Part shown: one piece after another, positions 19,836-26,816 of the stretch
Position numbering within the stretch: position 1 is the stretch's first letter
Layout: each line of letters begins with the position of its first letter
Assembly: GCA_945903685.1 (NCBI GenBank)
Contig: CAMDOQ010000006.1
Location: 1 to 34,102 of the forward strand
Length of the DNA: 34,102 nucleotides
From: Rhizobium sp. Q54
GTDB lineage: Bacteria; Pseudomonadota; Alphaproteobacteria; SHVV01
Direction: 5' to 3'
Program-made: the position numbers and the translations under genes
Notes under the pieces: model-generated
Told to the model about the DNA's origin: nothing
Seen by the model: only the letters and a program-made list of their open reading frames with translations
Database searches by the model: none

Positions 19836-20496
19836 CCGCCGGCGAGGGGCTTTTCGGCCGAGGCTGGCGGCGACCCTCGATCATGGTCGCGGAGGTGAAT
19901 CGCCGCCGCACGAGTTCGGCGAAGCTCTTGGCGCTGAGCTTGCGCATAACGCGGAGACGATGGATTTCCACCGTCTTGCGCGTGATGCCGAGTCGCTCGC
20001 CGATCGTGTGGTTGGTGAGGCCGTTCAGCAGCAGCGCGAACACGTTGCGTTCACGGGGAGTTAACTTGCGTACGCGCTCGACGTAGTCGGTCCGTTCCGC
20101 GATCCCGCGACGGGCCTTACGATCGGCGTCGAGCGCCCGCTGCACCGCATCGAGCAGCTCCTGACGCGGAAACGGCTTCGAAATGAGCTCGACCGCCCCC
20201 GCCTTGAACCCAGCCACCGTCATCGCGACGTCGGCGTGGCCGGTCACGAAGATAACCGGCTGGGCGGCACCGCGCTCCTTGAGCCGGCGCAGCAGTTCGA
20301 TCCCGGTCATGTCGGTGAGCCGCATCTCGGAGACGATGCAGCCTGCGCGCCCCGGATCGACGGCGGCGAGGAGTTCGGCGCCGTTCGCGGACGCGGCCGC
20401 CAGCAACCCGACGGTTTCGAGCAACGCCGAAATTTCCTTGCGCACCACGGGATCGCCGTCGACCACATGGGTGAGCGGCTCGTCGTCGACGTTCAT
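19777..20496 (-). CDS. FixJ-family response regulator RR2 with atypical receiver (Glu at phospho-acceptor position)
   Basis: ATG 20496; HVVDGDPVVRKEISALLETVGL...GCIVSEMRLTDMTGIELLRRL...FVTGHADVAMTVAGFKAGAVELISKPF...LTPRERNVFALLLNGLTNHTIGERLGITRKTVEIHR. Confidence 0.9.
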   Translation of the reverse strand: MNVDDEPLTHVVDGDPVVRKEISALLETVGLLAAASANGAELLAAVDPGRAGCIVSEMRLTDMTGIELLRRLKERGAAQPVIFVTGHADVAMTVAGFKAGAVELISKPFPRQELLDAVQRALDADRKARRGIAERTDYVERVRKLTPRERNVFALLLNGLTNHTIGERLGITRKTVEIHRLRVMRKLSAKSFAELVRRRFTSATMIEGRRQPRPKSPSPAVSAAVRESRRSSRPLIHPC

Positions 20497-20600
20497 GCTC
20501 AGACCCGGGGCGCGCCCAAGTCGGTGGAGTGGAGATCTGGCAAAGGGCTCCTGACCGGAGTTCTCGTTATTGCGTCGGCGCACAGCCCCGACGACCGGTG

Positions 20601-20616
20601 CGTGACGTACGTCACA
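20601..20616. promoter_or_regulatory. Candidate CRP/FNR-superfamily-like operator
   Basis: CGTGA-CGTACG-TCACA; inner 14 bp GTGACGTACGTCAC (20602-20615) is a perfect palindrome; 9/10 match to TGTGA-N6-TCACA. Confidence 0.45.
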
Positions 20617-20637
20617 ATCTAGTTAGTGAGTGCTACC

Positions 20638-20679
20638 GATCGCTATATCCGAACCAATGGATCGCTCTATGGTTGAACC
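20638..20679. repeat. Imperfect direct repeat, 22-bp period
   Basis: GATCGCTATATCCGAACC (20638-20655) and GATCGCTCTATGGTTGAACC (20660-20679). Confidence 0.4.
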
Positions 20680-20718
20680 CCAACTCACATAGGAGGATTA
20701 CGGTCGAATTCCCGCAAG

Positions 20719-20736
20719 GGTTGTATAAGTAGCCCG
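20719..20736 (+). promoter_or_regulatory. Candidate shared promoter/operator motif upstream of acyl-CoA ligase
   Basis: GGTTGTATAAGTAGCCCG, about 73 nt before ATG 20809; matches 18585-18602. Confidence 0.35.
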
Positions 20737-20808
20737 CTGAGCTACCGGCCGGGTTGCTTGAAAATGTCTCGGTAACCGCGTCTATCGAAGCGTGACCGAA
20801 GGGGTGCC

Positions 20809-22395
20809 ATGTCGACCGTGTTGAATTTAGGCCGCTTACTGTCGGATACAGCGCGGCTGTATCCGGAGCGCGAAGCCCTGGTTCAGGGTTCCCTGAGTCG
20901 GACCTGGCGCGAGGTCGACGATCGCGTCAACGCGGCGGTTACCGGGTTGCGGGCGCTCGGTATCGCTAAGGGCGACCGGCTGCTCGTGGTCGCCGCCAAT
21001 TGTCCGGCGATGTTCGAGCATATGTGGGTCGCCTTCAAGCTGGGCGCGGTGTGGGTGCCGTGCAACTTTCGGCTGGTACCGCGCGAGATCGCCTACATCG
21101 CCGAGAATGCCGGCGCGCGCGCCGTTTTCTATGGGCCTGGCTACGAAGCGCATGTCGATGCCGCACGGGCCGGTGCGCCGGAATTGAAACACGTCGTGGC
21201 GTTCGGCGCGCCGCGCGCGGGCGAGATCGGCTACGAGGAATTACTTGCAGCGCATACCGGCGCCGCCACCGCCGAGGAGCCGGTTGTCTACGACGACCCG
21301 CTTTGGCTCTTCTACACGTCCGGCACCACCGGCCGCTCGAAGGGCGCGGAACTCACCCACGGCCAGATGGGGTACGTCGTCACCAACATGCTGGCCGACC
21401 TGATGCCGGGTCTCGCGGCCGACCATGCCTCGCTCGTGGTCGCGCCGCTTTCGCACGGCGCCGGCGCACACGTCCCGCCGCAGGTTGCGCGTGGCGCTAA
21501 GACCGTGCTGCTCACCTCGCCAAAGTTCGATCCGGACGAGGTATGGCGGCTGGTCGAACAGCACCGCATCACCAACATGTTCACGGTTCCGACCATTGTT
21601 AAAATGCTGGTCGAGCACCCGGCGGTCGATCGCTACGATCATTCCTCGCTTCGCCACGTGATCTACGCCGGCGCGCCGATGTACCGCGCCGATCAGAAGA
21701 TCGCGCTCGCCAAGCTGGGATCGGTACTGGTCCAGTACTACGGCATGGGCGAAGTCACCGGCTGCATCACCTACCTGCCGCCCCACCTCCACACCGCCGA
21801 CGATACGAGCCCGCTGGCGCGGATCGGGAGCTGCGGTATTCCCCGCACCGGCATGGAAGTCGGGATCTTCGATCTCGATGGCAAGCCGCTCGCGACCGGC
21901 GACCAGGGCGAGATCTGCGTGCGCGGCCTTGGCGTCTTCAAAGGCTATTTCGGCAATCCCGAGGCCAACGCCAAATCGTTTCGCGGCGGCTGGTTCCGAA
22001 CCGGCGATTTGGGCCGGGTTGACGATGCCGGCTTCGTCTACATAACCGGACGTGCCTCCGACATGTACATTTCCGGCGGCGCCAACGTCTACCCGCGCGA
22101 AGTCGAGGAAGTGCTGCTGATGCACCCGGCGGTTTCGGAAGTCGCGGTGCTCGGGGTGCCCGACCCGAAATGGGGCGAGGCGGGCGTCGCCGTGGTCGTG
22201 CGCAATCAGCACGCCGACACGGACGCAGCCGATCTCGCGCACTTCCTCGAGGACAAGCTTGCGCGTTACAAACATCCGCGGCGAATCCTCTTCTGGGACG
22301 AAATACCGAAGTCGGGTTACGGCAAGGTGCCGAAGCACCTCATCCGCACCAAGCTTTACGAGCGGGGTGACCTGCGCGAGGGCGAGGCCGTATGA
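20809..22395 (+). CDS. Acyl-CoA synthetase / AMP-dependent (fatty) acid-CoA ligase
   Basis: LFYTSGTTGRSKGAELTHGQM (P-loop), YYGMGE, WFRTGDLGRVDDAGFVYITGRASDMYISGGANVYPREVEEVL, KSGYGKVPKHLIR. Confidence 0.95.
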   Translation: MSTVLNLGRLLSDTARLYPEREALVQGSLSRTWREVDDRVNAAVTGLRALGIAKGDRLLVVAANCPAMFEHMWVAFKLGAVWVPCNFRLVPREIAYIAENAGARAVFYGPGYEAHVDAARAGAPELKHVVAFGAPRAGEIGYEELLAAHTGAATAEEPVVYDDPLWLFYTSGTTGRSKGAELTHGQMGYVVTNMLADLMPGLAADHASLVVAPLSHGAGAHVPPQVARGAKTVLLTSPKFDPDEVWRLVEQHRITNMFTVPTIVKMLVEHPAVDRYDHSSLRHVIYAGAPMYRADQKIALAKLGSVLVQYYGMGEVTGCITYLPPHLHTADDTSPLARIGSCGIPRTGMEVGIFDLDGKPLATGDQGEICVRGLGVFKGYFGNPEANAKSFRGGWFRTGDLGRVDDAGFVYITGRASDMYISGGANVYPREVEEVLLMHPAVSEVAVLGVPDPKWGEAGVAVVVRNQHADTDAADLAHFLEDKLARYKHPRRILFWDEIPKSGYGKVPKHLIRTKLYERGDLREGEAV

Positions 22396-22907
22396 GAGCA
22401 ATCCGTCACCCCGGTCCGCCGCTCGAGCCCCGTCTATTGACCGCGCGTTCCGACACGAGCCAGGAGTTCGCGATCGAACTGGGTGCGGGCGCGGACCTGC
22501 TCGCGACCTTGGCCGATGCGCTGGAGCGGCTGGGGGTCGATACGGCCGGCATCCGCTTCGCCGGAGGGAACTTGGATCGGATCGGCTTCGTCACCGGCGT
22601 GATCGATCCGACTGGGTATCGGATTGCGACGCACTCGGCGCCTGCTTACCTCGAAGGACCGATCCTATTGATCGGCGGCAGCGCGATTCTCGGGCGCGAG
22701 AGCGCCGAACGCTTGCGACTCCACTGCCACGCCGCGTTCGTCGCCGCCGACGGCGCAGCGCGAAGCGGCCACCTGCTGCCGGGCTGCTGCCCGGTCGGCA
22801 CTGGTGGCGCGCGCGCGTTCGTGACCTCGACCGGCAATGCGCAATTCGCGGTCGTGTTCGACGCCGAAACCAATTTCCCGCTCATGCAGCCGGTGGCGAG
22901 GGCATGA
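22392..22907 (+). CDS. PPC/DUF296-domain protein (histidine-containing copy)
   Basis: LRLHCHAAFVAADGAARSGHLLPGCCPVGTGGARAFVTS resembles the PPC motif HxH...GGHL; ATGA overlap with upstream gene. Confidence 0.65.
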   Translation: MRAIRHPGPPLEPRLLTARSDTSQEFAIELGAGADLLATLADALERLGVDTAGIRFAGGNLDRIGFVTGVIDPTGYRIATHSAPAYLEGPILLIGGSAILGRESAERLRLHCHAAFVAADGAARSGHLLPGCCPVGTGGARAFVTSTGNAQFAVVFDAETNFPLMQPVARA

Positions 22908-23296
22908 CTGCGGTCGTGACGGCCGGCCGGTTCGGACGCCTGTTAGCGGTCCGAGTCCGACCCAATCTCGATCTGACGCTCGGGATCGAGGCGCTGTGCG
23001 CCGACCATGGCGTGCGTCACGCCGAGGTTCGTGCCGCCGTTGGCAGTTTGACCGACGCCGTTCTCGTCACCGCGAACGGCCGTCGCACGATCGCCGGGCC
23101 CGGACTCGAAATCGCGCTCACCGCCGGCCGGGTCGCGCCGGACGAGAGCGGTCAGCCACGCGCGCAGCTATATGGACTCGTCTCCGATGGCGATGGCCGG
23201 CCGTACGGCGGCGCGTTCGCGCGCGGCGAAAACCCGGTGTTCGTCACGCTCGAGCTCATCCTTCAGGAGTGGCTACCCGATCGTCAGGCGACCTGA
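22904..23296 (+). CDS. PPC/DUF296-like protein (copy lacking the motif histidines)
   Basis: ATG 22904; RAQLYGLVSDGDGRPYGGAFARGENPVFVTLELILQEW aligns to the PPC C-terminal half; ATGA overlap. Confidence 0.6.
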   Translation: MTAVVTAGRFGRLLAVRVRPNLDLTLGIEALCADHGVRHAEVRAAVGSLTDAVLVTANGRRTIAGPGLEIALTAGRVAPDESGQPRAQLYGLVSDGDGRPYGGAFARGENPVFVTLELILQEWLPDRQAT

Positions 23297-23337
23297 TACA
23301 ACGCGCGACCGCGACGTTTTCGGTGCAGGGGAAAGCC

Positions 23338-24333
23338 ATGGGGCAGTCGTTCAAAGCGCTGGTCATCGACCAGGTCGACGGCAAGATCAAAGCCGGATTC
23401 CAGAAACTCGACACCGACCAGTTGCCGGCGGGCGAACTCTCCGTCGACGTCAGCCACTCGACCTTGAACTACAAGGACGGGCTTGCCGTCAGCGGCAAGG
23501 GCAAGATCGCGCGGAAATACCCGATGGTGGGCGGAATCGACCTGGCCGGTATCGTGACTCATTCGACGTCGGCCGACTTCAGGAGCGGCGATCCGGTCGT
23601 CGTTTGCGGCGGCGGCTTGTCCGAAACGCACTGGGGCGGATACGCCGAGAAGGCGCGCGTTCCCGCCGACTGGGCGGTAAAAATTCCGGCACCGTTCTCG
23701 GCGAGCCAGGCGATGGCGATCGGGACCGCGGGCTTCACCGCAATGCTTTCGGTGATCGCGCTCGAGCGTGTCGGGCTCAAGCCCGGGCCGCACGAGGTGG
23801 TCGTCACCGGCGCCGCCGGCGGTGTCGGAAGCGTCGCCGTCGCGCTCCTGGCCAAGCTCGGCTACAAAGTCGCGGCCTCGACCGGACGGGCGGCGACCCA
23901 CGATTACTTAAAGGGACTGGGCGCGACCACGATCGTCGCCCGCGAGGATCTCAACAAGCCCTCGGGCCGCCCGCTCGATTCCGAGCGCTGGGCCGGCGCA
24001 ATCGATTCGCTGGGCGGCGAGACGCTGGCGAGCGTGCTGCGTCAGACGCGCGCCAACGGCGCGGTCGCCGCCTGCGGGCTGGCCGAGAACTTCGCGCTGC
24101 CGACCACGGTGATGCCGTTCATTCTGCGCGGCGTCAGCCTGATCGGCATCAACTCGGTGATCGTCACCGCCGAGCAGCGCCGCGAAGCGTGGCGACGGCT
24201 GGCGCGCGACCTCGATCCCAAGCTGCTCGACGCCATGACCCAGACTGTCGCGTTCGACGAGGTGCCGCGCTTGGCCGAGGAAATCCTCAAAGGTCAGGTG
24301 CGCGGCCGCACCGTGGTCGCGATCAAGGGTTAG
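23338..24333 (+). CDS. acuI: YhdH/YhfP-family MDR oxidoreductase (acrylyl-CoA reductase AcuI-like)
   Basis: ATG 23338; FKALVIDQVDGKIKAGFQKLDTDQLPAGELSVDVSHSTLNYKDGLAVSGKGKIARKYPMVGGIDLAGIV...VVVTGAAGGVGSVAVALLAKLGYKVAASTGR. Confidence 0.88.
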   Translation: MGQSFKALVIDQVDGKIKAGFQKLDTDQLPAGELSVDVSHSTLNYKDGLAVSGKGKIARKYPMVGGIDLAGIVTHSTSADFRSGDPVVVCGGGLSETHWGGYAEKARVPADWAVKIPAPFSASQAMAIGTAGFTAMLSVIALERVGLKPGPHEVVVTGAAGGVGSVAVALLAKLGYKVAASTGRAATHDYLKGLGATTIVAREDLNKPSGRPLDSERWAGAIDSLGGETLASVLRQTRANGAVAACGLAENFALPTTVMPFILRGVSLIGINSVIVTAEQRREAWRRLARDLDPKLLDAMTQTVAFDEVPRLAEEILKGQVRGRTVVAIKG

Positions 24334-24380
24334 CGGGTGGCAACGCGATCGGAGAGGGGCCGGCTAGACGGCGCGGCAAC

Positions 24381-24767
24381 ATGAAGGAAGGCTTTTATAG
24401 CGCTCGTTTCAAAGGCGAGGGAGTCGGCGATGGTTTCGCCGTGCTCGTCTTCATGGACGGTGTCGTCGTCGGTGCCTCTTCGAACGAAGCGACCTACAAG
24501 GGCGACTACAAGACCGACGCCGAAACCGGTCACACCTCGGTCGCGATCAGCGTGACCTATCCGCCGGGCGGCGGGCCGAAAGCAAAGCGTGCCGAGGGCG
24601 CGCCGCCAGTCGCGTGGGGCGTCGACCTGACCTCGATCCTGCCGCCCGACTTCGAGGGTAAGCCGATTATCGGCAGTTCGCCGTTCGGCATGATTGAGGT
24701 CGTGTTCAAGTACGTGCGCGGACTGCCCGGCGCGGGAGCGGCAGAAGACGACGACGAAGAGGCTTAA
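24381..24767 (+). CDS. Small conserved-looking protein, possibly GrlR-like
   Basis: MKEGFYSARFKGEGVGDGFAVLVFMDGVVVGASSNEATYKGDYKTD resembles the GrlR-type start (MK.G.Y...F....G.GV.V..DG...G.....Y.G.Y); acidic tail EDDDEEA. Confidence 0.5.
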   Translation: MKEGFYSARFKGEGVGDGFAVLVFMDGVVVGASSNEATYKGDYKTDAETGHTSVAISVTYPPGGGPKAKRAEGAPPVAWGVDLTSILPPDFEGKPIIGSSPFGMIEVVFKYVRGLPGAGAAEDDDEEA

Positions 24768-25534
24768 CCCGCCCGCCCGCGGGCGACGAAGTTCGGATTG
24801 ACGAAATCTGGCTTGCCGTAGGTGAGCGGCGCGCCCGCGACTGTGGTAACGCTCCCGCCAGCCGCCGCCAGTACCGCATGGCCGGCGGCCGTATCCCACT
24901 CCATGGTGCGGCCGAGGCGGGGATAGACGTCGGCCGCGCCCTCGGCGATTACGCAAAACTTGAGCGAGCTTCCGGCTTCGGCGTAGACGGCGACGCGGAG
25001 CGTCTGCACGAACGCCTGGGTCTCGGCATTGTTATGAGAACGGCTCGCCATCACGGTGACGCCGGCCGCCGGCGGCACCCGGACGCGGATCGAGCGCCGC
25101 GCGCCGCCATCGTCTTCGCGAAAGGCGCCGCGTTCGTCGCCGCCATAGAGGCTGCCCTTGGCGGGGACATAGACGATCCCAGCCACCGGGCGTCCGCGTT
25201 CGATCAGCGCGATGTTGACGGTGAACTCGCCGTTGCGGTTCAGGAACTCGCGGGTGCCGTCGAGCGGGTCGACCAGCCAGAACGGGCCGGCGTCGATCGC
25301 GGGGCGGACGCCGCGCGCCATCCGCTCTTCGGCGACGATCGGAATTGCCGGCGTCAACCGCTCAAGCGCAGCGACGATAATCGCCTCCGCCGCTTCATCG
25401 GCATCGGTCACCGGGGTGCGGTCGGCCTTTTCGCGCGCGGCCGGCGCGCCAGCGTAGATCGCCATAATCGCCTGGCCGGCCTCGCGTGCGATCGAGGTCA
25501 GCTCCGCTAGCAGCGCTGGATCAAAGTCCGTCAT
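24764..25534 (-). CDS. cysQ: 3'(2'),5'-bisphosphate nucleotidase (inositol monophosphatase family)
   Basis: FWLVDPLDGTREFLNRNGEFTVNIALIERGRPVAGIVYVPAKGSLYGG...EWDTAAGHAVLAAAGG. Confidence 0.92.
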   Translation of the reverse strand: MTDFDPALLAELTSIAREAGQAIMAIYAGAPAAREKADRTPVTDADEAAEAIIVAALERLTPAIPIVAEERMARGVRPAIDAGPFWLVDPLDGTREFLNRNGEFTVNIALIERGRPVAGIVYVPAKGSLYGGDERGAFREDDGGARRSIRVRVPPAAGVTVMASRSHNNAETQAFVQTLRVAVYAEAGSSLKFCVIAEGAADVYPRLGRTMEWDTAAGHAVLAAAGGSVTTVAGAPLTYGKPDFVNPNFVARGRAG

Positions 25535-25641
25535 TGTCGGTTGCAGGGCGTGAAAGCGCGTTTGGTCACGCCGTTTCTAGCCGATCGGCGGCAGTTGAGC
25601 TATTTGCTTCCGCTGCCGCGTCTGCGCGCTGGCTTGCGGCG

Positions 25642-26289
25642 CTACGAAAGGCGTTCGCGATCCGCTTCCGAAAGATTCAAAGTCGCGGTTTCGATCAGGT
25701 CGGCAAGCGCGTGCGCCATCAGCTTAGTTTTAATACAGCGGCGCACCGCGCGCACCTCGTCGCGCGTTATCGCGTACTCCGCAGCGATCTTGCGGCTCGT
25801 CCATCCGTCTAGAAGCGACCGAAACACTTTTCTTTCGGTCGGAGCCAAGGATTCAACGCGTTTCAAGTAGAGTGCGCGGCCTTCGCCGTCCCGTCGCGCT
25901 CGGGTGCCGACTGATGCCGCCTTGCGGATCAGCTCAACCATATCGGTCGAGCGGAATGGCTTCTGAATGACATCGATCGCCCCCTGCTTGTACGCACACC
26001 CGGCGGCGGGCACATCGACGCTGCCGCTAACGATGATAACCGGATGGGTCACGCCCGATTCGCGAAGGCGCTTTAGGACTTCGAGGCCCGAAGCACCGGG
26101 GAGGGCGAGGTCGAGGACGATGCAGCCAGCCCGTTCAGGAGTGAAGCGGTCGAAGAACTCATCGACGTTGGCGGCGGCGACGGCCTCGCAACCAGCGAGA
26201 TCGGCAATGTCGATCAACAACTCGCGCATGTCCGGATCGTCGTCGAGGATGAACGCAATCGCTCGTTCGCGGGAAAAGCTGTCGGTCAT
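25642..26289 (-). CDS. FixJ-like response regulator RR3 with divergent LuxR-type HTH
   Basis: FILDDDPDMRELLIDIADLAG...GCIVLDLALPGASGLEVLKRL...VIQKPF; HTH region LAPTERKVFRSLLDGWTSRKIAAEYAITRDEVRAVRRCIKTKL. Confidence 0.85.
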   Translation of the reverse strand: MTDSFSRERAIAFILDDDPDMRELLIDIADLAGCEAVAAANVDEFFDRFTPERAGCIVLDLALPGASGLEVLKRLRESGVTHPVIIVSGSVDVPAAGCAYKQGAIDVIQKPFRSTDMVELIRKAASVGTRARRDGEGRALYLKRVESLAPTERKVFRSLLDGWTSRKIAAEYAITRDEVRAVRRCIKTKLMAHALADLIETATLNLSEADRERLS

Positions 26290-26366
26290 TGGCTACTCGT
26301 TGTCCTCAAAGTTCGGAGGTAGGGCGGCAAGGGGTCGCCGCCGTCTGCCCGCGATACTGGTCACGG

Positions 26367-26745
26367 ACAAACTAGGTCGACATACCGCTCCTGACTAGCT
26401 GCGGAAAATGCTGAGCGACGTGGGCAAACACCACGGTCGGCAGGACACGACTCCTTGTCGTAGGTACCCGGGGTTTTCCCTGAGAAACGTCGGTGGAGGT
26501 CTCCGTTACCTAAGCCAATGAAAACGACTACAACGCAGCCGACGTTAGGCCGCTTATGTTCCCTCGATATGCCTCGCGCGCCGGTGTCGCGCTTTGTCCG
26601 TTTGTTCGGCCCGCTCGTTGGGTTTGCTCGAGGCATTCTTGGACCAACGGCGGATAGTAGGTGCTGCATTCGCGCCCAGGGCTGAAGGTCCGTTGTTCGC
26701 ACCGCCCTTCGTTGCGCACTTCAATTGGTGAACAAACTAGTCGAC
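26367..26745. repeat. Two near-identical 14-15 bp elements in the RR3/HK2 divergent intergenic region
   Basis: ACAAACTAGGTCGAC (26367-26381) and ACAAACTAGTCGAC (26732-26745), one base indel. Confidence 0.35.
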
Positions 26746-26816
26746 CACTCGAAGCGCGAGGTGAGACGAAGGTTCCGAATCTAAATCTTGTACGAAAAAC
26801 GCGAGGTTCCACGCGT

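Noticed and set aside
20691-20696. Perfect Shine-Dalgarno AGGAGG in the RR2/ligase intergenic region
   Set aside because: No start codon within a suitable distance and no meaningful ORF follows; probably chance, though a leader function was considered.
23172-24767. 531-aa plus-strand ORF spanning acuI in another frame
   Set aside because: Only its C-terminal part from ATG 24381 (MKEGFYSARF...) looks genuine; the upstream part is Arg-rich out-of-frame read of acuI.
26361-26702. 113-aa minus-strand ORF in the RR3/HK2 intergenic region
   Set aside because: No motif, unconvincing composition and no clear SD; treated as non-coding.
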